From Lactarius indigo (taxonomy: Eukaryota; Basidiomycota; Agaricomycetes; Russulales; Russulaceae): DNA of 64,000 nucleotides. The first letter of the stretch is position 1; each line of letters opens with the position of its first letter. Location of the stretch: contig JAFKAC010000095.1 of assembly GCA_025766275.1 (NCBI GenBank), forward strand, positions 1-64,000, in the 5' to 3' direction. The position numbers were made by a program, and so were the translations under genes. The notes beneath the pieces were generated by a model that did no database searches, had not been told where the DNA came from, and was given only the letters and a program-made list of their open reading frames with translations. This document shows positions 1 through 10,727 of the stretch, piece by piece.

Positions 1-131
1 ACTGGTACATAAGGAGAGAATGCTGGCGTGACACTGTGTAGGTGCTAGTGCCAGTAAGATAAACCGAAAAGAAGGAAAATGGAAAGTTCACATACCCTTA
101 CAGTGGCGTATGTCGCTGTTGAATCTGACAT
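1..131 (-). CDS. 5' end of an unrecognised gene, runs off the left edge
   Basis: Minus-strand ATG at 131-129 opens a frame of 12 codons (start MSDSTATYATVR). A GT..AG intron follows at 95-45 (51 nt, GTATGTG donor, TAG acceptor), then a second in-frame exon at 44-1 continuing HLHSVTPAFSPYVP. The intron size and donor match the other host genes in this block. The protein is too short here to identify. It is divergent from YOP1 with 313 bp between start codons. Seen: open frame plus consensus splice sites. Inferred: that it is a real gene. Confidence 0.5.
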
Positions 132-444
132 GGTCGTTTGCCCCGAAGTGCTTGAACAATAAATCCACGCGGGCTAAGTTGAGAGAGAGATGTGGAGCTG
201 ACGTAACTGAATGCCACTATGCCACCACGCATAGAGGCCACGGGTAGTGATGGCAAACACGTGTCATCAACACCATATCAACCCGGTTCTCGCCCCTTCT
301 CTCTTGCTTTCAACGTCCACGATCCTCGACAACCTTACTCGTATATCTAATTCTCGTCGTACGTCGGTGCACGCTAGTGCCTTTCTGCCACTTGTGGTGG
401 CCCCTGTTACTCACTTCTCCTGACGGGTGCCTGCCACCTATTAG
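132..444. promoter_or_regulatory. Putative bidirectional promoter, unknown gene / YOP1
   Basis: This is the 313-bp interval between two divergent start codons. It contains pyrimidine-rich tracts just upstream of the YOP1 start. I see no clear TATA box. Short reading frames on both strands here have no family signal and are treated as noise. Confidence 0.35.
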
Positions 445-1154
445 ATGTCGTCTGCCCAACAAAAAGTTCAGCAGCACCCCGCCTTCCAGCAAGCCCAAGC
501 AAAGGCCAATTATTACCTCGCTCAATTGGATAAAGAAGTGCGCATCTGTACTTTATGATTTATCTTCCTACAGATTCTAATTTTCCAACTACTCGTGACT
601 TTTCCAGCTCTCCAGGTATCCTGTCCTCGTCAGCCTGGAGCAGCGTACTCAGGTACCGAAGGCATACGCCTTCATTGGTGCGGTCACCCTCCTCACCTTC
701 CTTCATTTCGTCAACGCCCTCGCTGCTCCTGCCTCCAATCTGATTGGATGGGGTCTTCCCGCCTACCTCTCGTTCAAGGCCCTCGAGTCACCTGGTCACG
801 ATGATGACGCACAGTGGCTCACCTATTGGATCATTTTCGGCTTCTTCAATTTTGCCGAGGGCTTTGCCCTTCGTGCCTTACTGTACTACTTCCCGTGGTA
901 CTTCTCATTCAAGACGTTGTTCATCCTTTGGCTGCAACTTCCCGCTTTCCGCGTGAGTGCACACAATCTGTCATCTCACGAGGTTTCTGGTTGATTGAAC
1001 TCTTTTCCAGGGTGCACAAACTGCTTATTACAGTGTCTTAAAGCCTGTTCTCGTGAATATCAGCCACCGCGCCAACTCGGGTCGCACGTTCTCCAACGAC
1101 ACAGTTACGGCTGAAGGCCTGCGCGATCGCGTGGCTACAGCCGTATCAGAATGA
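445..1154 (+). CDS. YOP1: YOP1 / REEP5-type ER membrane-shaping protein (DP1/TB2/HVA22 family)
   Basis: Three exons, 445-537, 608-952 and 1011-1154, joined across introns of 70 and 58 nt, give 193 residues, a usual length for YOP1. Seen: an N-terminal cytosolic stretch (SSAQQKVQQHPAFQQ), the conserved RYPVL and EQRTQVPKAY segments, paired hydrophobic hairpins (about residues 50-85 and 95-135), and the family motif YWIIFGFFNFAEG. Known for the family: the wedge-shaped hairpins tubulate the endoplasmic reticulum and act with reticulons and Sey1/atlastin. The start was chosen because it is the first ATG in frame with the family N-terminus. The GTGCGC and GTGAGT donors and CAG acceptors keep frame exactly. 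No defects seen. Confidence 0.93.
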
Positions 1155-1657
1155 TTGCCTGACCGATCGAAGCCGCATTCTCGCTTGGAATAGACCTTTT
1201 TTTTTTTCTCCCTCTCGATGACCGATCGTTGATCCTGATCTAAACTTGCTCAACCGTTGTGTCTATGTCATATTCCGTACCTAGTATTGTCGTAGTTATT
1301 GAACATGGTTCGTGGGGTAATGATATTACACGCACTTGTTGGGCTACGTCACGACGAGCCTGATTGGGCCGGAAGACCCGATAATCGGTCCGTGGTGTTC
1401 GTATTTTTCGAGAAGTTAGAGGGGCCAAGCCATCATTTTCCTGTTCATTACCGGTTATTTTTGGTTCAATAAGTCCTGACAGCGCCGCTCTGCTGATACG
1501 TTTGATAATCGCCTTTGAGTAACGCAGTCTTAACGCCCACACACCACACACTGCCCCTTCTCGGCCCTTATTAGTTCCTCTTTAGATCTCATGGCCATGC
1601 TTCGCTTACTGGTGCCCCACCTCCACCCTCCTCCAGTCTCCTCTGGGGCCTCGTCTC
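1155..1657. promoter_or_regulatory. Intergenic, YOP1 3' region and UNC93-like promoter
   Basis: 503 bp with no supported gene. A T-run at about 1198-1207 follows the YOP1 stop and may belong to its 3' end region. Pyrimidine-rich sequence (cctccaccctcctccagtct) lies just upstream of the next ATG at 1658. A minus-strand open stretch at 1240-1551 has no family resemblance. Confidence 0.4.
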
Positions 1658-3749
1658 ATGTCGGGAAAATCCACTGAAAAGAACTCACCTGGACCTAAGG
1701 CAAACATCCAGGGCGATGAGTACTCTTCACCCAGTCCCCCACTAGTGGGCTATGCCAGTAGATCTAGCTATGTCGAGGACACGACATCTCAGTGTCCATA
1801 CCCCGATGACTCTGCACCCCCCAAAGGTCTCAGGGGCCTCTTCTATCATCCCCGCACACAGGTCGTTCTCCTCGGCTTTGTCTGCTTCATGTGCCCCGGT
1901 CTCTTCAATGCCCTCAACGGCCTTGGTGCCGGGGGGCAGGTCGATAGCGAAACCAGCGCCAACGCAAACTCTACGTTGTATGCCACCTTCGCTGTAGCGG
2001 CTTTTTTCGCTGGGTCCGTTTCCCTTCATCCCCTCTCGTTCTTTTGAGGTTTGACGCCCACTAGTTCCATCAACAACGTCCTCGGCCCTCGGCTAACACT
2101 TTTTCTTGGAAGTTCCGGCTATGCCATTTACATAGGGTCCTACCTGTAAGCATCCCAGCACTATCTTGGTTGAGTCCTCACCCATCGCTGTTCCCAGCGT
2201 CGTCAATATCCACAATAACGCCGGGGGTTTCATGATTGCAGCCGGAGCCGTGCTTGGCTTGTGTGCTGGTTTACTTTGGACTGCCCAGGGGTCCCTTATG
2301 CTAGCATACCCAACCGAAGATCAAAAGGGAACATTTATTGGTATTTTTTGGTCCATCTTCAACCTCGGTGGGGTGGTTGGGGCTTCTGTCTCCTTGGGCC
2401 AGAATTTCCATTCAGAGGTCATTTGTCTTTATATCCTTCCGCTTGCTCCGTGCTCACATAATTTCTCTTCTCATCTGTCAGACAAATCGAGGTGCGCACT
2501 AATTCCCGTCTGTCTGTCCCCGTGACTATCTCACCATCATCTACTCTAGTTTCCAATGGCACTTATGTGCGCAAACCTTCCCTCTACTTGCGGACATTGC
2601 TCACCGTGTTGCGATAGATCGGCTTTATGATTCTTACGGGAATGGGCTCCCTCATTCCCCTTCTCATGGCGGACCCTGATAAAATGATCCGAACTGACGG
2701 CTCCAAAGTGACTACACCTCGTCACCCATCCTGGAGGACTGAAATATCTGGCCTTTATGTCGCCCTGCGGACTGACCCAATGATCGTATTCCTTTTCCCA
2801 ATGTTTTTCGCCAGTAATTGGTTTTATACATGGCGTAAGTCACCCCTAGTTTTCACGTCACATTTATCGAAGCTCAGTTGCTTCCGTAACTCAGAGTTTA
2901 ACGATTACAACGCTGCACTATTCAACATTCGCGCGCGTTCGCTGAATAACTTAGTCTATTGGGTCTCACAAATTCTGGGCTCGGTGTCCATCGGTTTACT
3001 CCTGGACCAGCACCAATTTCCGCGTCGGGCTCGCGCCTTCGCCGGTTGGTCGATACTTCTGACCTTTGTTTTGATTGTCCATATTTGGGCTTTCTTCTAT
3101 CAGCGGTACGTGTTCGGTCCGTCACGCGGCTGCTCACTAACCAAGTTTTTATGAAGAACGTACACACGGCAGTCCATGCCACCTGATGCATTCAAGATGG
3201 ACATCTACGACAAGGGTTACGCTGCCCATCTGTTTCTCTACATATTTTGTGGTCTCCTGGACTCAATGTGGCAGACAACGGCATATTGGATGATGGGCGC
3301 TATGTCAAATGACCCGGCAAAACTCGCATACTTCGCCGGCTTCTGTGAGTCGTTCTGGGCGGCAGCTTTATCCTAACTGGTACACGGACTAATTATTCCC
3401 CTCATTCAGACAAGTCAATACAGTCAGCCGGCGCCGCGGGCGTTTGGCGTGCTGATGCCATGAAAGTACCGTACGTAAAGCATGCATCTAACTTACCTTG
3501 GATATCGCATACTGATTTGGGTTCTCAGGTACATGAACCTCTTCCTGTCAACATGGGCACTTCTTATCGCGGGGTTGATCTTCTCATTGCCCATGATCCA
3601 TCTACGTGTGAAAGACCACACCGATGTCGAAGATGAAGTCCTGTAAGCTCCTGTCGTCCCCTTTTAAAGAAATCGTTTTGACTCCTCGAAGCGCACACAT
3701 GGACGAATTTGATCGAGTCCTTCCACCAGATTCGGACGGGCGGCACTGA
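1658..3749 (+). CDS. UNC93-like major-facilitator-type membrane protein
   Basis: Ten or eleven exons can be read: 1658-2013, 2065-2146, 2198-2417, 2482-2491, 2550-2566, 2618-2834, 2895-3105, 3157-3344, 3410-3470, 3529-3642, and probably 3692-3749. All introns are GT..AG, mostly 49-65 nt. Seen: repeated hydrophobic segments, the motif VLGFVCFMCPGLFNALNGLG in TM1, SINNVLGPR, ALLYAYPTE-like LMLAYPTEDQKGTFIGIFW, FNDYNAALFNIRARSLNNL, and GVWRADAMKVPYMNLF. These mark the fungal UNC93/DUF895 branch of the MFS fold; substrate unknown. Exons 4 and 5 are only 10 and 17 nt. The frame also stops at 3646 if the last intron (3643-3691) is retained; splicing it adds a short acidic tail ending at 3749. The N-terminal ~60 residues are hydrophilic. 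Confidence 0.87.
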
Positions 3750-4093
3750 TGATTCGGATCTTGAGTTGCAGTCACTTTTTTACGTTTTTGACGAGGACTT
3801 TGTATGTACTTAAATATCTGGCGAGTATTTATTCTGTTAATGGTAGCAATGGGACGTTTGCGATTTCTCGTGGCTGGATATGTCGTGATATAGGACAAGT
3901 GATGTGAGCTGCGAAAAGAGTGGGTATTTGTTATGGGTGGCGGTGTTGGAACTGTATATGTAATCAGGACGGGGAGACGGGATTTTCACAGGCGAAAGGT
4001 GTCGGTGTCGTGGTCGGTGTTGCGTAGACCTGATAGCGCTGACAAGATTGCATCAAAGATCGATCCTGGAAATTCCCGAAGAAGATCCAGCGC
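3750..4093. other. Intergenic, tail-to-tail
   Basis: 344 bp between the convergent ends of the UNC93-like gene and the kinase gene. No gene is supported. The sequence likely holds both 3' ends; I could not single out polyadenylation signals with confidence. Confidence 0.5.
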
Positions 4094-6173
4094 TCAAAAT
4101 ATTGTAGCCAGCGCGCTCCTGTCGTTGCCACCGTCAACCATGGAATTGAGCGCTTTAACGCCAGGCCCATTTTTTCCAAACGTGAATCCAACCCAGACGC
4201 CACGCGCAAACGGCTCGTCCTTCTCGCGGACGCGGTCTACGTTGCGTTGCTTCTCGCGCACCTCAGCGTACTTGGCCATATCATCCGGCGAGGTAAAATC
4301 GTCGTAATATCCGGTGTCCTCGTCGGAGTCGAGGGCAGGTACAAATGGTGCCGGTGCACCTCGAAGATTATCCCATGGTGCTCCTTTGAAGAAGGGATGA
4401 GCGCGCACTGCATCGAGAGTGCAATATCGCACACTTGTGTGCGCGATCAGTCTGTTGGAACAAAGTGTCAGGCGAGAGAACTTTAACGTCTCGGGTGGGG
4501 GGATCTGCACCTAGTGATGGCATCCCAAGCGACATCAGTTAGATTGAAGATTAAGTCCTCGGGTTTATCGTACTCGGGCCGCCGCAGGACTTTGGTCCAA
4601 TTCTTGAGGTTCGTCCACGTCTCTTCTGGTGTGCCGCCGCTGAACGGGGGAAAGCCTGCGAGGAACTCGAACAAAATACACCCCAACGACCAGTAATCCA
4701 CCGCATAAGAGTAGGGCTTCCCGCGCAACACCTCGGGTGCCATGTAGTCCGGCGAGCCGACGATCGAATCTGCGTAGCGTAGATCCTCGCTCCGAATGGA
4801 ACGGTATAGCGATCGCCGTTCCATCGTGGAACGGTGGACGATCTGATTGTCTTTTACTTTGTCGAGCTACGCGAATCGTCGTCAGTTTGACAGCGGAAAT
4901 TCTGGAGCAGAGGCGCACTTTGATCTTGAGTGACTCGATACGTTTAGGGTTGAGGGCCCCAGTAGCAAGACCAAAATCTGTGAGTTTCACGTGGCCGGTA
5001 GAGTCGACAAGGAAGTTCTGTTTCGGATGCGTCGCTCAAGGGAACCCAGAAGTAATCAATTTTTCCCGGACACACCTCGGGTTTAAGATCACGATGTATA
5101 TAACCGAGCTTGTGCAGCTCGCTGACTGCGGCGAACATCTGGCAGATGTAGAAGCGTGCATGCTCTTCCTTGAGAACGCCTGAATTGTTCAACAACGTCC
5201 GAAAGTCGCCCCCAGGGACATACTCCATCGCGAGATATACATGCTCGGCATCTTGAAATGCATACAGAAGGCGAACAAGCCAGGGTGTTTTCGTCGCGGT
5301 AAGGATGTCTCGCTCCACAAGAACATGTCTAACCTAGACGGGTGATTTATCGTCGAGAAAGGCAATGTGTAGTAAAGATGGAGTGACGTACCTCATCCAT
5401 TTTGAAGAGTGTTCGTTTACGCATCTTCTTTAGGGCGCATACTTCGCCGGTCTCTTGCTTGCGTGCCAGATAAACCTCACCATATCCACCCTGGCCGACC
5501 TGAGCTATGATGTGGAACTGCTCCACACGCAGCTTCGTTCGCCTTCTTCTGAGGAGCACACGCTCACGACCGCAATAGGATTTAAACTCTTTGTGATAGT
5601 CTGCTGGTGCGAGGTCCCGCGAGGCGGTATCTTCGTCGAACTTTGTGCGACGTTCTTTTCGGTTATTAATGTAACCTAATAGTTGGAAATAGTAATCAAG
5701 GAAATCTGAAGGCGGAGATCAGGGCGGATTGTGTACGAGGGAGTATAACGGGACGTGCATAATTGGGCGACGGTGGACTTGCGGCGGACCTCGGATGATT
5801 CAAGGAGCTCGCGCTCCCACAGCTGAAAATTTCCATTCTTGAGAGTGGTACCAGAGCGCGCCGTGTTCATGTTGATGTCGTTGGAGAGGGTTCCTCTGGC
5901 AGTAGCCAGTGGCATCCGAACATCGGGAAGGCCAACAGCCGAGCTTTTGGCTGTATCCAGATAAATATGATCTCGCCGTGGTAAGCCTGCCATATCTGAT
6001 CTGAGATGCTGGGTTCTGGTTGGGGCTGCTTGACGGTCTGTGTCGTGCAGTCTGACTTGGGTTGCTTGTGCAGTTCCATCGCGTACGTAAGCATTTCCAA
6101 CTGATGACATTCGCTCCCAAGGGCGAAGTCCGCTTCCCTTACTTAATGAAGCACTGTCGCCCCAGCATCCCAC
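4094..6173 (-). CDS. DBF2/SID2-type AGC (NDR-family) serine/threonine kinase
   Basis: Six minus-strand exons: 6173-5759, 5705-5392, 5333-5076, 5017-4919, 4866-4511, 4451-4094. They join in frame to 599 residues (578 if the ATG at 6110 is used). Seen: the N-terminal MOB-binding-type segment ([19 protein letters not shown]), glycine loop [12 protein letters not shown]-type ALKK, catalytic HRDLKPEN, DFG in LTDFGLATG, the basic AGC insert, activation segment [11 protein letters not shown], and a C-terminal hydrophobic region with FTF. The [13 protein letters not shown] segment is typical of Dbf2/Sid2 rather than Cbk1/Orb6. Known: these kinases act with Mob1 at the spindle pole body and septum in mitotic exit/septation. 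Odd: intron 1 (5758-5706) appears to use GC..AG ends, since only that junction gives the family sequence. The start codon is uncertain. Confidence 0.92.
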
Positions 6174-6200
6174 TTCACCAGCTTCACCATCTAGAATCCC
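6111..6200. promoter_or_regulatory. Very short divergent promoter, kinase / F-box gene
   Basis: The kinase start (6110, or 6173 for the longer form) and the F-box start (6201) face away from each other with at most 90 bp between them. If the 6173 start is used, only 27 bp remain. No TATA box is obvious. The shared interval argues for the shorter kinase start or for overlapping 5' leaders. Confidence 0.45.
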
Positions 6201-7095
6201 ATGGCTTCAAATCTCCTCCAAGATGTCTTGCGGCACACGACTCATGGGCATATTGATGCCCACTCTCACGATAAAGAAGATTCAGACGACGAGTTAGTCA
6301 ATGTTGTACGTTCATCTTGTCTCCTCGTTATCTATCGCATCTCCTGACAAGCCCAGTTCTCACTCCCAGGAACACCCCCACGCTCTCGTCCACCCACGCG
6401 CCCCCCGTCGCCTTCTCGCGGCGGTCTTGCACGCCTTCCTCGTGGCCATCTATTGACGACATCTGCCAAACAATCTACTGATCCTCTCAGGGCATTTCCC
6501 ACCGAGATATCGCAGCGGATATTCGGCTTACTGGGTATCCGCGACCTCGCTCGGTGCGCGCGTGTGTCTCGGAAATGGCGTAAGAGTCAGACCTTAAATT
6601 ATGGTATGTTTTGTTGTCGTGCGATTCACGTCTTGGCCGTGACGTTGTCGCTTGTATCAGTGTGGTTTCAACATTATAGAAAGGAGAATTTCCATGACAC
6701 GAGTCTACCTCAGGGTAAATGGACCAAGCGTGAATCAAAGCAAAATTGGGTATGAGGCACATGCCTGACCCAACTCTTCTCGTGCTGAGTAGATTTTACA
6801 GTTGTCGATGTACGCACAGGCGATGTGTAATCGCTCGCCACCTTTCGGGCCCGTTCAGTCTCGCTCTGCACATACGTCACCGCCAGGATCTGGATATCAG
6901 ACCCCTCGGGAAATACGGGAGGAGCGCTGGCGTCTCGAGGCCGCAGCCGTCGAAAGGCCGGGTAAGGTTGAGATGCGAGAGATGTACAAGGAACTTAATG
7001 GGCGTAAATCGAAAACTAAAGGTAAACTAGGGGGAATAACGGGAGTGAGAGATAAGGGTGGTTGGTCGGGAAGTCAAGAAGATGGATGGTATTGA
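6201..7095 (+). CDS. F-box domain protein
   Basis: Four exons, 6201-6305, 6357-6603, 6661-6749 and 6802-7095, with introns of 51, 57 and 52 nt, give 244 residues. Seen: an acidic/histidine-rich N-terminus, a proline/arginine-rich linker (about residues 36-70), then an F-box at about 79-125 (RAFPTEISQRIFGLLGIRDL, ARCARVSRKWRK, then LNYVWFQHYR). The charged C-terminus ends in GGW..W. Known: F-boxes bind Skp1 and bring substrates to SCF ubiquitin ligases. No WD40, LRR or Kelch repeat follows, so the substrate cannot be guessed. All junctions are GT..AG and keep frame. It is the last recognisable host gene before the transposon-rich part. Confidence 0.8.
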
Positions 7096-8022
7096 CTTGT
7101 TATTGTGACCATGATAAGAAGCAAGTGATCCTAGTAAGTGTCTTAGAGTCTGCACGTACATGATGGCGAGTCTCCTTGTTGTGGGCTAGTAGTGGTAATG
7201 TGGCACCAATCAGTAAACATGATGGTGTGCAAGAGCAGGTGAGTCTGCTTATAGTCAACTAAGGGACTGGTTAATGTCCATGTTATTGTGAATCACCTTG
7301 CTTGCCATGGTCATATGGCATATTTTGCACAAATCAATACAATATATAAAGCATAGACCTGTCTTTTGCTGACACAGAATGCTGACCCAAGTTGTGCTGT
7401 TTTCTGTAGTTGGTTTGGGAGTTTGCATCTGTGCTTAGTTGATCTCCTATTTTCAATGACATGTGATTATTGTGACCTGTGCATTGTGAACTTTGGTTTC
7501 CATATTCTCAGTGCATCTATTGTCATGGACAATTGTCTCATCTGCTATTCTCCTTCTCTCACACACATAATTTCTGTTTTTTTTTTTTGTTACATCTCTG
7601 ATCTATTTGATGCACCACCCATGCAACCAGCCATTTCCATCTTCTCACTTCATTGCCACTACTGCTCATATACTGGTCAATTTCCATATTCTCAGTGCAA
7701 CCTTTCAGACAACTGTCTCTCTTCTATTCTCCTTCTGTTGCACATGGGATTTTGTATTTGTTTAGACACTACTCACCTGGACTGCTTCTCTGTAAGAGCC
7801 CAATAGCTCAACTGTATAGTACTATAAATATACTTGCAAAATACATCACATGCACATTGCCCAACAACTGTGAAATTGTAGATGCACTAAGACTGGCCCA
7901 AAGGGCCAGTCTGCCACCACTAGTTGCATATAATGACAAACCATTGCTATTTAGATAATCACTAGCAGAAGCTGGATGACCTTTTGGGGTGTTCTCTGTA
8001 TAATGCCACCATGAGCATTAGT
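7096..8022. other. Non-coding, repeat-derived DNA at the gene/transposon boundary
   Basis: No gene is supported. Two imperfect copies of a ~65-bp segment (about 7497-7562 and 7680-7746, both with ccatattctcagtgca) suggest an old LTR or tandem duplication. A perfect 10-bp-stem hairpin with an AAA loop lies at 7890-7912. Base composition shifts here from CpG-containing to CpG-poor. Open stretches at 7366-7806 and 7653-7958 look like chance frames. Confidence 0.5.
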
Positions 8023-8250
8023 TGATGAACAGCAAATAGAGATCCAATACTCACAGTGGGGACAAAGTACTGTGGTGAGATAGAGGGCAGCTGGGAAGCA
8101 GTAGACACAGTAAGTCTTGCAAGTGAAACAAAGGGTTGTCTGGCACACAACAGTGAGAGGACTGATGTGGACCAGGAGTGTACAAGCTGTACTACTTATA
8201 CTATACAGGGGAGTGACACTAGTACAATATAGGTAATATAGAGTAGTGAT
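8023..8250 (-). repeat. Truncated LTR-1 relic
   Basis: Begins TGATGAACAGC and runs through the conserved LTR-1 leader (tctggcacacaacagtgag, then gatgtggaccagg) to the TATA region (tatactatac). The U3 half is missing. Only one copy of the leader repeat is present, unlike LTR-1 copies at 11.5, 17.5, 37.0, 53.2 and 55.7 kb. No target duplication can be identified because the far end is lost. Confidence 0.75.
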
Positions 8251-8750
8251 TTAAAGGCCCAGCTCAGCCTCAAAGCCCCAGCTATGGCTCAGATTAGGGG
8301 GGCCCAACTCTTCTAAGATCTGGTGCCAGGGCTGTTCCCCCAGCTTTTGGGGGCTTTGGCCAGCTTTGGCTTAGGGGCCACAGCTTCACAAACTTAGATT
8401 CAGATTTTTGTAAAAAAACAGACATCACTAAACAGTCAATACTATTGCATGCACTTCCTCCTCCTCCTCTTCAAGACCCTCAACCAGCTTATCCCAGGAC
8501 CAACCTTCTCCATCCTGAACAACAACATTTGACTCAGCTTCGTGGTTAGCCAGCTCTTTATCTGCCAGGTCCAATTGTGCTTCCTCTTGTGCAGCACTGA
8601 TGACGTAGCAGAAAAAGAGGTCTTGATGAATAAAACTCTTGAGGCACTGGAGGGCCTCAACAATATCCCTGTTGAGTTGATTACAACACTTGCTAATTGT
8701 GATGCCCACGGCTGAGAACGCACTCTCACTTGACACTGAGGAGCCATAAT

Positions 8751-9478
8751 TGTCATGAACTCACCTGACACCTTTCCTTTCTGACCTTATCTGATCCATT
8801 TCCTTTCTTGATAGTTACCTTCTTGAACCTATGCTTCCCCTTATCAGATTATTCTAGCACCTTCTGTGCTATTCTTGTTCACCCTTCTCTTGCTTTGCTG
8901 GCACAACACCATCCTAGCATCATCTTGCCAGCACACCAATCTATCTATAGTAGCCAGTAGCACTATGCGCTCAGGCGCAATCCTGTACTATATAAGGAAC
9001 CCTGTAGTACGCCTTAGCTCCTTAGCTTTGGCTTAATCAACTATCTGCGTTGTATCTCCCATTGCCTCCTTGAGTGCCTCAGTCCCTTCAGCACTCAAGC
9101 CCTTGACCCAGAACCCCTGGCCCTTGACCCTTACCTCCTTTGGGTCATTCCCCTCTCAGCCTCTGTGCAAGCTTCCCCCTTAACTTCGCTTCTATCCTCT
9201 TCCTGTCTTACTGGTCAGCCCAGTGACACGTGACCTTTGGACTTAGGCCTCCACGCTCATCCATTGTTACAGACTCAGTCACCCATCACAAGGGGCTGTT
9301 ACAGAAGGACCTTTCCCACCTCAGCATAGGGGGATTGTCACAGACTCAGCTACCTTAGTGCAGGAGCTGTTACCAAAGACCTTAGGAGTCCTTCCACTCG
9401 GTGGGGATCCAACTCAGAATCCTTTGCCCCAGGCAGGATCTGTTACAGAACGACGCACGCCCCCGCAGAGGTGTGACA
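8751..9478 (+). mobile_element. Solo LTR, family LTR-2
   Basis: 728 bp starting TGTCATGAAC and ending GTGTGACA, flanked by the 5-bp target duplication ATAAT (8746-8750 and 9479-9483). It sits inside the hAT transposase C-terminus. A TATATAAG box lies at about 8990. The second copy is at 42,861-43,602. No internal sequence of this family is in the window, so the parent element is unknown; orientation is set by the TATA box. Confidence 0.92.
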
Positions 9479-10147
9479 ATAATGGCAAGGTAGTCATGTG
9501 CAAGGGCTCACCATGTTGGGTAGTGTTGGCCATGAATCTACAGGAGTTAGCAAGCCCAATGTGTTAGGATTTTGGCCTAGAACATACCCCCCACCAGTGG
9601 ACCACTCCCACCCCTTCGGGAATGACCTCATTTGAGTTGAGGTAGGCCATCCATTCATTAAACCAGGGTCTATCAGGATCAATAACCTCATCATTGCCAT
9701 CACTTTCACTGTCTATATCATCAATATTCATGCAGCCAGGTTTGTTTGATGTTGATGGTTTGCAGATGCAGGTGGAGGTGGAGGTGCAAGTGGAGATGGT
9801 TGCGGCATTCTCACAAAGTTTGTTGTACTGCTCTTGGAACTAAAGAACAAGTCAGTGGCTAGCAGATGACTTAAAAGAGATATACATACATGTGTTTGAA
9901 CAACATCTTCCACCTCCAAAAAGAGGTCTAGATCCCAGTTTTTCTTGAAATAAGCCATGTTTGAGGATGGATTGAGCACTATGTGTTATGGACTGGACTT
10001 GTTTTGACTTTACTATTAGTTTCTTACTTACACTTGCATTCGTGGGAAAGTCTTTCCTTTCTTGGCTTTCCCTTTCTTGGACTTGCTGCGCACTAGGAGC
10101 CTTAAGATTCTCTCCTAGTGCAAAGTGAGACAATGAGACACTCATTG

Positions 10148-10727
10148 TCCTTATAAGTCTTTATTACTACTATACTTGGGCTAAATGCACCCTTTTATGG
10201 CAGGTGTCTCACTTTTGTTAAAACTGAGACATGTCTCACTTGCCTTTTATATCCTTGTTTCTTCTCACACTTACTGTGGATAGCTGTGCACACTTTCTTC
10301 TTTTTCCTGTGCCTGCTGCGGATTGCTGTACTTTCTTCTCACGCCTGCTGCGGATTGCTGTGTTACTTCTCACGCTTGCTGCGGATTGCGCCATTTGTTT
10401 GTTCCGCACAAACAAACCTTTTTCTATATAAGCCATGGCCCTAGGTAGCTTGTATCCTTAGACTCGACTTCTTTACCATCACAGTATACATTGTTTTCCC
10501 ATTCCCTTGGGGTAACTCTCTGCTGAACCGTCGAACCTCTTGAACCCCCTTGAACTCCACTCACATCTTGAGTATTGTGTCATACTCTGAGATCCTTGTT
10601 AACCACTTAAAACTTGCCATTACCGGCTGAACCCTCGCTCATTGACATAGAAAGACCAGACTTGCTCACGTCGAGCTGAACGTTCCTACTGTAACGTTAC
10701 ACTATGGTAAAATGTCAACTACAGTGT
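10148..10727. mobile_element. 580-bp inserted block flanked by CATTG direct repeats
   Basis: Lies between two hAT exons, bounded by CATTG at 10143-10147 and 10728-10732. It holds two gagacatgtctc-like repeats, a repeated ctgctgcggattg motif (about 10310-10390) and a TATATAAG box near 10,424. Its ends (TCCTTATAAG..ACAGTGT) are not TG..CA, so it may be an LTR with eroded ends or the boundaries may be misplaced. No coding capacity. Confidence 0.5.

Noticed and set aside
1240..1551. 103-codon minus frame between YOP1 and the UNC93-like gene
   Set aside because: No family resemblance or splice structure; lies in the expected promoter region.
7366..7958. Cys/Leu/Ser-rich open frames of 100-146 codons
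   Set aside because: Pyrimidine-rich repeat-derived DNA; overlapping frames and no domain.
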